NCBI RefSeq assembly: GCF_001182745.1
Contig: NZ_LN868938.1
Location: 1,798,001 to 1,862,000 of the forward strand
Reading direction: 5' to 3'
Length of the DNA: 64,000 nucleotides
Origin: Nocardia farcinica
Lineage (GTDB): Bacteria; Actinomycetota; Actinomycetes; Mycobacteriales; Mycobacteriaceae
Positions within the stretch are counted from its first letter, which is position 1; every line of letters starts with the position of its first letter. Shown here piece by piece: positions 9,120 through 17,669 of this stretch. The translations under genes and the position numbers were made by a program. The notes under the pieces were generated by a model, which was given only the letters and a program-made list of their open reading frames with translations, searched no databases and was not told where the DNA came from.

Positions 9120-9124
9120 GCGAT

Positions 9125-9232
9125 GCGGTTCGCGCTGAAGCGGGTTCGCGCTGAAGCGGGTTCGCGCTGACACGGGTTCTGCGACGACAAGGTTCGCGAC
9201 GACAGGGTTCGCGACAACACGGGAGGACGACG
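9125..9232. repeat. Minisatellite in the exporter leader
   Basis: A 16-bp unit (GCGGGTTCGCGCTGAA) is repeated about three times at 9125-9172. It is followed by about three copies of a related 14-15-bp unit (GGTTCGCGACGACA) to about 9222. The array fills the space between the operator and the GTG start of the ABC ATPase, ending at the ribosome binding site GGGAGGA (9221-9227). It is likely part of the 5' untranslated leader. Confidence 0.75.
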
Positions 9233-9233
9233 G

Positions 9234-10193
9234 GTGAACGACGACGCGGTGCGAGCCGAAGGGCTGCGCAAGAGATACGGGGACAAGAACGCGCTGGACG
9301 GCTTCGACCTGACCGTGCGGCGCGGGACCGTGCACGGCCTGCTCGGGCCGAACGGCGCGGGCAAGACGACGGCGGTGCGCATCCTGTCCACACTGATCCG
9401 GCTCGACGGCGGCCACGCCACCGTCGCCGGGCTCGACGTGGCCCGTCGGCCGGCGCAGGTGCGCGCGCGCATCGGCCTCACCGGCCAGTACGCGGCGGTC
9501 GACGAGGTGCTGACGGGTCGGCAGAACCTGGAGATGTTCGGCAGGCTGTTCCACCTGGGCGCCCGCCGTGCCCGCCAGCGCGCCGACGAGCTGCTGGAGC
9601 GTTTCGACCTGGTGGCGGCGGCCGACCGCGGCGTCGGCAAGTACAGCGGCGGCATGCGGCGCAGGCTGGACCTGGCCGCGTCGATGATCCTGGCGCCGGA
9701 CGTGCTGTTCCTGGACGAGCCGACCACCGGCCTCGACCCGCGCAGCCGCGGCGAGGTGTGGGAGGCGGTCCGCGCCCTGGTCGCCGACGGCACCACGGTG
9801 CTGCTCACCACCCAGTACCTCGATGAGGCCGACCGGCTGGCCTCCCGGATCACCGTGATCGACGCCGGTCGCGCCATCGCCGACGACACCCCGGACGGGC
9901 TGAAGAACGCGGTGGGCGGCGATCTGATCGAGGTGGTCGCCGCCGAGTCCGCCGACCTGCCGTTGGTGGCGAAGGTGGTGGCCCGGGTGTGCACGGGCGA
10001 ACCGGACACCCACGACGCCGAACGCCGCGTGTACGCGCCGGTCACCGACCGCGTCGCCGCGCTCACCGAGGTCGCCAGGACCCTGCAGGACGAGGGCGTG
10101 GCCGTCGAGGACATCGGTTTGCGCAGGCCGAGTCTCGACGACGTGTTCCTGCACCTGACCGGACACCGCACCGCCGCAGAGGAGGCCGCCTGA
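9234..10193 (+). CDS. DrrA-type ABC exporter ATPase
   Basis: 319 residues with an intact nucleotide-binding domain: Walker [11 protein letters not shown] (near 43), signature [10 protein letters not shown] (near 138), Walker [13 protein letters not shown] (near 160) and the switch-region TTQYLDEAD. The C-terminal 90 residues match the DrrA extension. Daunorubicin-resistance-type ATPases drive efflux of drugs or lipids with a separate permease, here encoded by the next gene. GTG 9234 follows GGGAGGA. Its stop overlaps the permease start (TGATG). The unit is probably controlled by the TetR at 8294. Confidence 0.92.
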   Translation: MNDDAVRAEGLRKRYGDKNALDGFDLTVRRGTVHGLLGPNGAGKTTAVRILSTLIRLDGGHATVAGLDVARRPAQVRARIGLTGQYAAVDEVLTGRQNLEMFGRLFHLGARRARQRADELLERFDLVAAADRGVGKYSGGMRRRLDLAASMILAPDVLFLDEPTTGLDPRSRGEVWEAVRALVADGTTVLLTTQYLDEADRLASRITVIDAGRAIADDTPDGLKNAVGGDLIEVVAAESADLPLVAKVVARVCTGEPDTHDAERRVYAPVTDRVAALTEVARTLQDEGVAVEDIGLRRPSLDDVFLHLTGHRTAAEEAA

Positions 10194-10999
10194 TGACCAC
10201 GCTCACCCGCTCGCGCGCCTACTGGACGCTGGCCGACTGCTGGAACGTGGTGCGCCGCGGGCTCACCCACTACCAGCGTCAACCGGTGAACATCGCCTGG
10301 CAGCTCGGTTTCCCGATCCTGTCGGTGCTGCTCTACGGCTACGTGTTCGGCAGCGCGATGACCGTGCCCGGCGGCGGTGACTACCGCGACTTCCTGATGC
10401 CGGGCATGTTCGTGATGACGATGGCGTTCGGCTTCATCCACACCGCGTCGCTGGTCGTCCACGACTCCGCCAAGGGCGTGATCGACCGCTTCCGTTCCAT
10501 GCCGATGGCGCCCTCGGCGGTGGTGTCCGGGCGCGGCGTCACCGATCTGATCGTGGCGTGCGCGGAGCTGACCATCCTGATGATCACCGCGTTCGTGATG
10601 GGCTGGCGACCCGACGGCGGGCTGCTCGGCGCGGTCGCGGCCTTCGCCCTGCTGCTGTGGTTGCGGATCGCGCTGATCTGGGTCGGGGTGTGGCTGGGAC
10701 TGCTGGTGCCGAACGCGGAGGCGGCGGGCAACCTGTTCGTCGTCGCCTTCCCGTTGACGATGATCTCCAGCATCTTCGTCGCGCCCCAGCTCATGCCCGG
10801 CTGGCTCGGTCACATCGCGGCGTGGAATCCGATCTCGGCCACGGTCGGCGCCACCCGCGAACTGTTCGGAACCCCGGTCGGTAGCGGGGATTCCTGGGTC
10901 GAACAGCACGCGGTGCTGATGGCGGTGGTCTGGCCGCTGCTGCTCACCGCGGTGTTCCTGCCGCTGGCGGTGCGCCGCTTCCAGCGCCTGAGCCGCTGA
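10193..10999 (+). CDS. DrrB-type ABC-2 exporter permease
   Basis: 268 residues with six predicted membrane segments (first near 42-65, last near 240-260) and the ABC-2 loop around [17 protein letters not shown]. It is translationally coupled to the ATPase by TGATG. Together they form a half-transporter-type efflux pump of the daunorubicin-resistance family. The substrate is not deducible. It is closed by a strong hairpin at 11005-11036. Confidence 0.9.
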   Translation: MTTLTRSRAYWTLADCWNVVRRGLTHYQRQPVNIAWQLGFPILSVLLYGYVFGSAMTVPGGGDYRDFLMPGMFVMTMAFGFIHTASLVVHDSAKGVIDRFRSMPMAPSAVVSGRGVTDLIVACAELTILMITAFVMGWRPDGGLLGAVAAFALLLWLRIALIWVGVWLGLLVPNAEAAGNLFVVAFPLTMISSIFVAPQLMPGWLGHIAAWNPISATVGATRELFGTPVGSGDSWVEQHAVLMAVVWPLLLTAVFLPLAVRRFQRLSR

Positions 11000-11004
11000 C
11001 GACG

Positions 11005-11036
11005 GCTCCCGCACCCGGCACTGCGGGTGCGGGAGC
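11005..11036. terminator. Hairpin between the exporter and SnoaL-like genes
   Basis: GCTCCCGCACCCG (11005-11017) pairs perfectly with 11024-11036 around a 6-nt loop, starting 6 bp after the permease stop. Convergent genes flank it, so it is probably bidirectional. Confidence 0.85.
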
Positions 11037-11040
11037 TCAC

Positions 11041-11457
11041 TCAGGGGGCCTGCCGGATGCGCGTGTTCTGGAAGCTCGCGAACAGCCAGCGTCCGTCGCG
11101 CCGCACCGCGGTCCTGGTCTGGATCGACCGGTCGGCCGGATCGCCGGTGGTGGCCCCGCCGCGCAGCACGCAGACCCCGCTGGTCACCACCACCGCGACG
11201 TCGGGCGCCGGGAATCCGATGGTGGTGCGTTCCGGCTCGGACAGCCGGGTGTCGCGCATGAAGCCGTCGAAGCCCTCCTGCATGACGCGCGCGAGCTCGG
11301 CGCTGCCCTCGATGTGTTCGCCGATCACCGAGACGAACACCGCGTCGGGGGTGAACGTCGCGGCGAACGCCGCGCCGTCGCCCGCGGCCCACGCCGCGGA
11401 TTGAGCGCGCAGCAGTGCGTGCAGCGCGGCGCGGTCGGTGGTGTCGGTGGTGGTCAT
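11041..11457 (-). CDS. SgcJ/EcaC-type NTF2-like (SnoaL-like) protein
   Basis: 138 residues with the cone-shaped NTF2 pattern: N-terminal helices ALLRAQSAAWAAGDGAAFAATF, the strand turn DAVFVSVIGEHIEGSAEL, and C-terminal RRDGRWLFASFQNTR. Members of this fold act as small-molecule isomerases, cyclases or binding proteins. No catalytic residues specific to a known enzyme were recognised. ATG 11457 follows GAGGAGC. It is the second gene behind a small membrane protein and probably co-transcribed with it. Confidence 0.75.
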   Translation of the reverse strand: MTTTDTTDRAALHALLRAQSAAWAAGDGAAFAATFTPDAVFVSVIGEHIEGSAELARVMQEGFDGFMRDTRLSEPERTTIGFPAPDVAVVVTSGVCVLRGGATTGDPADRSIQTRTAVRRDGRWLFASFQNTRIRQAP

Positions 11458-11471
11458 GGTGGCTCCTCGGG

Positions 11472-11870
11472 TCAGCGCGCGCGGCGCAGGCCGGCGTATT
11501 CGGCGGCGGCGAAGGTCGCGACGATCGCCGCGCCGGACAACAGGAAGGCGACGCCGAGCCCGGTCAGGTCCAGCACCCGGGCGCAGGCCAGGACCACCAT
11601 GCCCACCGCGGACGCGCTGTTCACCAGCACGACGGTCCGAGCGTGGCGGACGGCCTGCCGCGCGCGGCCGCCGAGCAGTACCAGCGCCAGGGCGCCCGCG
11701 AGCATCACCACGCCGAAGCCGAGCGAGAGCCCGGTGGGCACCCCGAGCGGATCCCGCAGCGCCGCCGCGCCCGCCAGCAACACCGCGCCGAAAACACCGG
11801 TCCCCCAGCCGTCCACGCGCAGGGCGGTGCACAGCAGTGCCGTGTCCGGCGCCGTCGTCACCGTGCTCAT
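11472..11870 (-). CDS. Small four-helix membrane protein, unknown function
   Basis: 132 residues from ATG 11870, chosen for AAGGAA 9 bp upstream; ATG 11900 would add ten residues. Four hydrophobic stretches (about 20-40, 45-65, 78-98 and 103-122) are separated by short basic loops such as GGRARQAVRHAR. I do not recognise a named family. It lies 14 bp before the SnoaL-like gene on the same strand and is divergent from an MmyB-type regulator. The palindrome at 11936-11952 lies between them. Confidence 0.6.
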   Translation of the reverse strand: MSTVTTAPDTALLCTALRVDGWGTGVFGAVLLAGAAALRDPLGVPTGLSLGFGVVMLAGALALVLLGGRARQAVRHARTVVLVNSASAVGMVVLACARVLDLTGLGVAFLLSGAAIVATFAAAEYAGLRRAR

Positions 11871-11935
11871 CGGCTCGTTCCTTCCGATCATCGTGCTCAT
11901 GGCACCACCCTGGCCGGGGCCGGGTCGGCTCCGCA

Positions 11936-11952
11936 ATGACCTCGGAGGTCAT
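11936..11952. promoter_or_regulatory. 17-bp perfect palindrome in a divergent promoter
   Basis: ATGACCTC-G-GAGGTCAT is perfectly symmetric. It is placed between the leftward membrane-protein gene and the rightward XRE regulator (start 11988). A binding site for that regulator is likely (inference). Confidence 0.65.
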
Positions 11953-11987
11953 GGTGGCGCCCCCGTGCCCGCCGCTACCCTGACCGG

Positions 11988-12869
11988 GTGGTGGCGACCA
12001 GCAAACGACCGGTGACCAGCGATCGACCGGCGACCGACTCCCGGGTCGGCGCACTCCTGCGCGAGTGGCGGCAGCGCCGCCGATTGAGCCAACTCGACCT
12101 CGCCCTGCTCGCCGACACGTCGGCCCGGCACCTGTCCTACGTGGAAACCGGCAGGTCGCGACCGAGCCGGGCGATGGTGCTGCGCCTGTGCGCGGCGCTG
12201 GATGTGCCACTGCGCGACCGCAACACGCTGCTGCTGGCCGCCGACTACGCCCCCGCCTACCGGGAGAGCGACCTGCACGACGTGAGCCTCGCGCCGGTGC
12301 GGGCCGCGCTGGAAACCATGCTCACCGCGCACGAGCCGTATCCGGCGGTGGTGGTGGACCGGCTGTGGAACGTGCTGCTCGGCAACGCCGCGATGCCGAT
12401 CCTCACCGCGGGCCTGCCGCCGCACCTGCTCGAGCCCGCCCCCAACGTCTACCGGATGGTGCTGCACCCGCAGGGGCTGGCCGCGCGGCTGGTCAACCAC
12501 GCCCAGGTGCGGCGGCTGTTCCTGGAGCGCCTGACCCGCCAGATCGCCGGAAGCGACGACCCGGCCCTGCGGGCACTGCACCGCGAGGTCGAGAGCTACC
12601 CCGAGCCGCCCGAGGACCTCGCCGCGCCCGCGCCGCCCAGCCCCTTCGAGGTGCCCATCCGGATCCGCACCCCCGCGGGTGAACTGGCGATGTTCTCCAC
12701 CATGGCCACCTTCGGCGCCCCCGCCGACGTCACCCTCTCCGAACTCGCCATCGAGTTGTTCTATCCCCTCGACGATTTCACCGCCGCGGTGCTGCGCGGG
12801 GCCACCCCGGCGGACTCAGCCCGCGAATCGCTCGGTGACGTCCACGATCTCGGGGTACCGGCCGGGTAG
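11988..12869 (+). CDS. XRE regulator with MmyB-like ligand-binding domain
   Basis: 293 residues. The N-terminal Cro/C1 HTH (about 15-75) contains RRLSQLDLALLADTSARHLSYVETGRSRPS. The C-terminal MmyB-like domain (about 105-270) has the family pattern PYPAVVVDRLWNVLLGNAA and ends in ELAIELFYPLDD. MmyB-type regulators are thought to bind fatty-acid-like ligands through a PAS-like pocket. GTG 11988 is the first start of the frame. Its last 54 bp overlap the convergent acetylhydrolase gene tail-to-tail. It probably controls the divergent SnoaL/membrane pair through the palindrome at 11936. Confidence 0.85.
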   Translation: MVATSKRPVTSDRPATDSRVGALLREWRQRRRLSQLDLALLADTSARHLSYVETGRSRPSRAMVLRLCAALDVPLRDRNTLLLAADYAPAYRESDLHDVSLAPVRAALETMLTAHEPYPAVVVDRLWNVLLGNAAMPILTAGLPPHLLEPAPNVYRMVLHPQGLAARLVNHAQVRRLFLERLTRQIAGSDDPALRALHREVESYPEPPEDLAAPAPPSPFEVPIRIRTPAGELAMFSTMATFGAPADVTLSELAIELFYPLDDFTAAVLRGATPADSARESLGDVHDLGVPAG

Positions 12870-14054
12870 GTCCGGCAGCCCACCACCGCGCAACCGGGCG
12901 TCGAGAAAACCGCGGACGATGTCGTTCACGATCGCGCCCGCACGCTCGGGGGCGATGTCGCCGATCAGTCCGAGCGTCCGCAGCAGCGGTGAGAAGTACT
13001 GCTGGTCCATGAAGTTGTTGTGCGCGGTGCCCCGCACGTACAGGATCGGGCTGCCCGCTCGCGCCGCGGCGCGCAGATGCTCGAGTTCGCGGCGCGCGAC
13101 CGCGGTGTCGCGGTCGACCTCGGCGCGGCTCGCCCCCAGCTCGGCGAGTTCGGCATCGCTGTAGACGTGCCCGCGCCGCACCCTGTCGTAGAGGTCGAAG
13201 GCCTGTTCGGAGTAGACGAACAGGAACGGCTCGGCCAGCGGCGCGCGATCGCGGAACCGATACAGGGTGCCGTCGAGGTCGATGCCGGTCGTGACGCGCG
13301 GGTCGTAGGCGGCGTCGTAGGCGGCGGCGCCGCCGAAGGAGTGCCCGACCACGCCCACCCGCCCGGTGTCGAGCCGTCCGGCGAACCGCGGATCGGCGTT
13401 CAGCGCGGGCAACCGGTCGAGCACGGCGGTGACGTCGGCGGTCCACACCTGTCCGACCTCGTCGCGGTAGTCGGGTTCGCCGATGCGGTCCTCGTCGGTG
13501 CGCATGGTGGCGAGGCGGCCACCGGGCAGCGCGGTGGCCCGGGTGCTGTAGGTGTGGTCGATCGCGAACACCGCGTAGCCGTGCGCGGCCAGATCCTCGG
13601 CGAGGGACGTGTGATAGAACCGCGCGGAACCGTAGCCGTGGTTGAGCAGCACCACCGGGAACGGGTGCCCGGAATCCGCGATCGGCACGTTCTCGCGGGC
13701 ATGGGTCGGGATCTCGGTGAGATAGTCCAGCCCGCGTGCCGGGAGCCCGAAGCCGCGGGCGATCTGCTCGGTCACCGCGGTCCCGCCCGGCACGAGCGGG
13801 GCGAGCGCGCCGTCGGTGTCGCGCGCCGGATACCACACCTGCACCATCAACTCCCGCGGCGCGGTGGGATCGGGGCCGAAGACCTCGCGCCGCTCGGTGT
13901 CCACCAGGTGCAGTGTGGTCGTGCCGACCGGATGCGCACCGGTGGGTGCGGGCAGCCGGAAGGTCGGGAACACGAGGGCGGCGGCGACGGCGACCGCCAC
14001 CGTGGCCACCGCCGTCACCGCGGCGACGGCGACGACCGACCGCCGCCGGGTCAC
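12816..14054 (-). CDS. Secreted or anchored PAF-acetylhydrolase-like alpha/beta hydrolase
   Basis: 412 residues. An N-terminal hydrophobic helix (about 6-28) acts as signal anchor or signal peptide. The hydrolase core has the oxyanion HGYGS, the nucleophile elbow GHSFGG (Ser in GHSFG), an acid near DLDG, and a late His in TAHNNF. This is the platelet-activating-factor acetylhydrolase/lipase pattern. GTG 14054 overlaps the stop of the upstream M13 peptidase by GTGA. The 3' end overlaps the convergent regulator gene by 54 bp. The substrate is unknown. Confidence 0.8.
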   Translation of the reverse strand: MTRRRSVVAVAAVTAVATVAVAVAAALVFPTFRLPAPTGAHPVGTTTLHLVDTERREVFGPDPTAPRELMVQVWYPARDTDGALAPLVPGGTAVTEQIARGFGLPARGLDYLTEIPTHARENVPIADSGHPFPVVLLNHGYGSARFYHTSLAEDLAAHGYAVFAIDHTYSTRATALPGGRLATMRTDEDRIGEPDYRDEVGQVWTADVTAVLDRLPALNADPRFAGRLDTGRVGVVGHSFGGAAAYDAAYDPRVTTGIDLDGTLYRFRDRAPLAEPFLFVYSEQAFDLYDRVRRGHVYSDAELAELGASRAEVDRDTAVARRELEHLRAAARAGSPILYVRGTAHNNFMDQQYFSPLLRTLGLIGDIAPERAGAIVNDIVRGFLDARLRGGGLPDLPGRYPEIVDVTERFAG

Positions 14055-16132
14055 AACCGCACCCGTTCGTGCTCGGCCAGGTACATGCCGTCGCCGGGCC
14101 GGACCTCGAAGGCCGTGTGGAACTCGGCCATGTTGCGGACCACCTGGTTGACCCGGAACTCGGCGGGTGCGTGCGAATCCAGTCCGAGGGTCGCCGCGGT
14201 GTACTCCGGCGTCGCGGTGTGCCGCCAGATGCGGGCATAGGACAGGAACAGCGCTCGCCAATCGGGTTCGGCGGCTCCCGCGCGGGCGGCGGCGATGCGG
14301 TAAGCGGCCAGTGCGGTGCTCACCCCGCGGATGTCGGCGAGGTTCTCGGTGACGGTGAGCGCGCCGTTCACCCGCCGGTCCGGCGGCATGCCGGCCGGGA
14401 CGAGCGGATCGTACTGGGCGATCACGGCTTTCGTCTTCGCCTCGAACGCCGCCTTGTCCGCGCTCGTCCACCAGTCGCGCAGGGTGCCGTTCTCGTCGTA
14501 ACGGGAGCCGCCGGTGTCGAAGCCGTGCCCGATCTCGTGACCGATCACCACGCCGATCGCGCCGTAGTTCACCGCAGGCGCGGCGGCCGGGTCGAAGAAC
14601 GGCGGTTGCAGGATCGCGGCGGGGAACACGATGTGGTTGATCTCCCAGCTGTAGTTCGCGTTCACCTCCACCGGGGTCAGCATCGTCCACTCCCGCCGAT
14701 CGACGGGCCGGTCCAGGCGGCCGAGCCGGTGGCGGAATTCGTGGTTCTCCACCGCGCGCAGCGAGGCGAGCAGTTCGCCGGGACGCACCACCAGGCCCGA
14801 GTAGTCACGCCAGGTGTCCGGGTAGCCGATGAGCGCCACGATCTTGTCGACCTTGGCCAGCGCGGTGCGGCGGGTCTGTTCCGACATCCAGTCCGCCTCG
14901 GCGAGGCGCTGTCGGTAGGCGGCGAGCAGATCCTCGACCAACTGCTCGACCTGCCGTTTGGATTCGGCCGGGAAGTGCCGCTGCGCGTATTCGCGGCCGA
15001 GTGCGTCGCCCATCTTCGTGCGCACGAACCGCACCGCGGCCCGCCAGCGCGGCGGCGGCTGCTGGATGCCCGTCTGCGCCCGCTCCGCCCAGTCGAAGTG
15101 CGCGTCGGCGAACGCCGCGGGCAGCACCGGCGCATAGTGGTCGAACAGTCGCAGCCGCAGGTACTCCCGCCACCGACCGGCGTCCTCGGCCTCCCACAGC
15201 CGGGCCAGCGCCGCGGGATACTCGGGTTGATCGACCAGCACGGTCTCGAACCGGGCGCGCTGCCCACCGAGGCCGTCGAGCCAGGCATCCCAGTCGAATC
15301 CCGGTGCCCGGTCCCGCAATTCGGTCCAGGACCAGGGGTGATACGACGACAGCGAGTCCACCCACCGCACCATGTCGACGTGGCCGGCGGCGAGCCGGGT
15401 CTCCAGGTCGAACACCCGCTCGGCCACGCCCGCCGGATCGGGCAGGCCCGCGGCGGTCGCGATGCGGGTCAGGTAACCGCGGTAGGCCGTGCGCAGTTCG
15501 CTGTGGACGGGCTCACGGTAGTAGGCCTCGTCCGGCATCCCCAGCCCCGACTGCACCAGGTACGGACGGTGCCGGGTGGAGTCCTTGCGGTCGGGCTCGA
15601 CCCGCAGCCACACCGGACCGGTGACCTCGAGGGCGTGCAGGGCGCCCGCGACCCGCGCCAGGTCGGATTTCGTCGCGGCGGCGTCGATCTCACCGAGCAG
15701 GTCGGCCAGCGGACGGGTGCCCGCGGCCTCGATCGCGGCGGTGTCCAGGTAGGCCCGGTACAGATCGCGCAGCCTGCGCGCGTCGGTGCCCGGCCCGGCG
15801 TCGTCCGGCGCTTCCAGGATCTCCCGCAGCCGGTCCTCGGTGCGGTCGGCGAGTTCCTCGAAGGTGCCGTGCGACGCCTTGTCCGGCGGTAGCCGGTAGT
15901 CGCGCAACCAGCCGCCGTTCACGTGCCGGAACAAGTCGTCCTGCGGACGCACAGCCGGATCGACGCCGGTCAGATCCGGCCCGGCCGTACCCGTCGGTGC
16001 GGCGGCGTCCTCCCCCGCGCAGGAAGCCAGCGTCACCGCCAGCGGCACCGCCGCGCCGACCGTGAGGAATCGTCGCCTGTCCCATCGCAGGCCACACGCT
16101 CTGCGCCCCGGCGCAGCCCCGTTCTCCGTCAT
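14051..16132 (-). CDS. M13-family zinc metallopeptidase, Tat-type lipoprotein
   Basis: 693 residues, the normal size for neprilysin/PepO/Zmp1-type enzymes. The catalytic zinc motif HExxH is seen in VIGHEIGHGFD, and the third ligand region is TVTENLADIRG. The C-terminus ends in the M13 tail ERVRL. The N-terminus carries twin arginines (DRRRFLTVG) and a lipobox ending LASC, suggesting Tat export and lipid anchoring, whereas mycobacterial Zmp1 has no obvious signal. ATG 16132 was preferred over ATG 16186 because it places the basic region and twin-Arg correctly. It is coupled to the downstream hydrolase by GTGA. Confidence 0.9.
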   Translation of the reverse strand: MTENGAAPGRRACGLRWDRRRFLTVGAAVPLAVTLASCAGEDAAAPTGTAGPDLTGVDPAVRPQDDLFRHVNGGWLRDYRLPPDKASHGTFEELADRTEDRLREILEAPDDAGPGTDARRLRDLYRAYLDTAAIEAAGTRPLADLLGEIDAAATKSDLARVAGALHALEVTGPVWLRVEPDRKDSTRHRPYLVQSGLGMPDEAYYREPVHSELRTAYRGYLTRIATAAGLPDPAGVAERVFDLETRLAAGHVDMVRWVDSLSSYHPWSWTELRDRAPGFDWDAWLDGLGGQRARFETVLVDQPEYPAALARLWEAEDAGRWREYLRLRLFDHYAPVLPAAFADAHFDWAERAQTGIQQPPPRWRAAVRFVRTKMGDALGREYAQRHFPAESKRQVEQLVEDLLAAYRQRLAEADWMSEQTRRTALAKVDKIVALIGYPDTWRDYSGLVVRPGELLASLRAVENHEFRHRLGRLDRPVDRREWTMLTPVEVNANYSWEINHIVFPAAILQPPFFDPAAAPAVNYGAIGVVIGHEIGHGFDTGGSRYDENGTLRDWWTSADKAAFEAKTKAVIAQYDPLVPAGMPPDRRVNGALTVTENLADIRGVSTALAAYRIAAARAGAAEPDWRALFLSYARIWRHTATPEYTAATLGLDSHAPAEFRVNQVVRNMAEFHTAFEVRPGDGMYLAEHERVRL

Positions 16133-16292
16133 GATCGCGACAGTAGGATTTCGGGCGGTCGCGGGAATCGGGCTGCCGGACGACATCCGGGTCAGCCTGC
16201 GGACGGATCACTCCCCGGATTCCACCCTGAGATCGGCCGCCGGCACCGGAAATTCGATTGGCCCGGCACCCGCCCGTCGATACGGTGCGGAT

Positions 16293-17102
16293 ATGACCGA
16301 CCTCGACTATCTGACGGTGAACAAGGCGCTGTGGGACGAGCGGGTGCCCGTGCACCTGGACAGCGAGTTCTACGACCTGGACGGCTTCCTCGCCGGCGCC
16401 GAGGCGCTGCGCCCGTTCGAACTGGCCGAGGTCGGCGACGTCGGCGGCGCCGATCTGGTTCACCTGCAATGCCATTTCGGGCTCGACACCCTCGCCTGGG
16501 CCCGGCACGGCGCCCGTGTCACCGGGCTGGACTTCTCCGCGCCCGCCATCGAGGCGGCCCGCCGGATCGCCGACTCCGCGGGCCTGTCCGCGCGGTTCGT
16601 CACCGCCGACGTCTACTCCGCCGTCGACGAACTCGCCGCCACCTACGACATCGTCTACACCGGTATCGGCGCCCTGTGCTGGCTGCCCGACATCACCCGG
16701 TGGGCGCGGGTCGTCGCCGCGCTGCTGCGGCCCGGCGGCTTCCTCTACCTCGCCGAATTCCACCCCTTCACCGACGTGCTCGACGACGCCACCGGCACCA
16801 CCGTCACCCTCGACTACTTCGCCGAGGGCCCCGAGGTCTGGGACGAGCCGGACGCGGGCACCTACGCCGACCGGGGTGCGTCCCTGCGCAACACCACCTC
16901 GGTGGAGTTCCGCCACGGCCTCGGCGAGATCCTCACCGCACTGGCCGCGGCCGGGTTGCGGCTCGAGTTCCTGCACGAGCACGACCACACCCTGTTCCCG
17001 CGATTCGAGGCGCTCGAGCGGCACGGGATCGAGTACCGGTTCCCGCCGGGGCGGGCGCGGGTACCGCTGATGTACTCGTTGAAGGCGACCCGGCAGCGGT
17101 GA
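16293..17102 (+). CDS. Class I SAM-dependent methyltransferase
   Basis: 269 residues with a Methyltransf_11/25-type core. Motif I is VHLQCHFGLDTLAWARHGARVTGLDFS (near 57-83), the acidic strand is FVTADVYSA, and post-motif II is RPGGFLYLAEFHP. ATG 16293 begins the clean homologous part; the frame is open upstream to 16062 but overlaps the divergent peptidase promoter. The acceptor substrate is unknown. It converges on a DUF6194 gene; a 7-bp stem GGCCGGG/CCCGGCC at 17105-17124 may end it. Confidence 0.85.
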   Translation: MTDLDYLTVNKALWDERVPVHLDSEFYDLDGFLAGAEALRPFELAEVGDVGGADLVHLQCHFGLDTLAWARHGARVTGLDFSAPAIEAARRIADSAGLSARFVTADVYSAVDELAATYDIVYTGIGALCWLPDITRWARVVAALLRPGGFLYLAEFHPFTDVLDDATGTTVTLDYFAEGPEVWDEPDAGTYADRGASLRNTTSVEFRHGLGEILTALAAAGLRLEFLHEHDHTLFPRFEALERHGIEYRFPPGRARVPLMYSLKATRQR

Positions 17103-17139
17103 CCGGCCGGGCGCGTACCCGGCCCGGTTCCGCCGGCGT

Positions 17140-17607
17140 TCAGTTCGCGGTGCGCCGTTCGTAGGCTGCCCGGGCCCGCTCGTGCGCCGTGCGCAGCAGG
17201 GTCCGGCAGACCTCGTCGGTGCGCGGGCCGGGAGCCACGACCGCCAGCCAGCCCGCGCCGCCGTAGACCGGGTGCGCGATCACCGTGTCCACCGCGCCCG
17301 GATCCTCCTCGGGCGCAGCGTTTTCCCGCGGCGTGCGCCCCAGGGTCGCGACGAACGCCTCCCGCCCGGCGGCGATGTTCAGCCGGAACACGCCGGGGCG
17401 GTCGAGGCGGGAGCTCTCGTCGTCGGGATAGTTCTTGGTGACGACGGTGGCGAAGGGCTGGGTGCGGGTGGGTACCCGGCCGTCCGGGGCGTAGTAGAAG
17501 AACAGGTCGCCCCAGGCCAGTTCCGGCGAACCGTCACCGGGACCGGGCCGCAGCGTCAGCACACCACCGAGGGATTCGAGGAATTCGGCGATCTCGTCGA
17601 TACTCAT
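17140..17607 (-). CDS. DUF6194-family protein
   Basis: 155 residues. The pattern ELAWGDLFFYYAPDGRVP, PFATVVTKNYPDD and RLDRPGVFRLNIAAG matches, from memory, the actinobacterial DUF6194 family, which resembles small YjbR/MmcQ-like folds. The function is unknown. ATG 17607 is the first start of the conserved part. It is divergent from the double-MerR regulator, with 62 bp between the starts, so that regulator may control it. Confidence 0.7.
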   Translation of the reverse strand: MSIDEIAEFLESLGGVLTLRPGPGDGSPELAWGDLFFYYAPDGRVPTRTQPFATVVTKNYPDDESSRLDRPGVFRLNIAAGREAFVATLGRTPRENAAPEEDPGAVDTVIAHPVYGGAGWLAVVAPGPRTDEVCRTLLRTAHERARAAYERRTAN

Positions 17608-17669
17608 GCTTCGAGCGTTACATTGAAGTGCTTGTGGCGACCTGGACCCGAGTATGCCGAGGTGAATGC

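Noticed and set aside
9125..9232. CRISPR-like array
   Set aside because: Units are 14-16 bp, directly abutting and without unique spacers; this is a minisatellite.
6192..10166. A 1324-codon minus-strand open frame across the response regulator, kinase, TetR and exporter genes
   Set aside because: Only the first 217 codons from GTG 6845 have family character; the rest is Arg/Pro/Gly-rich shadow translation in very GC-rich DNA.
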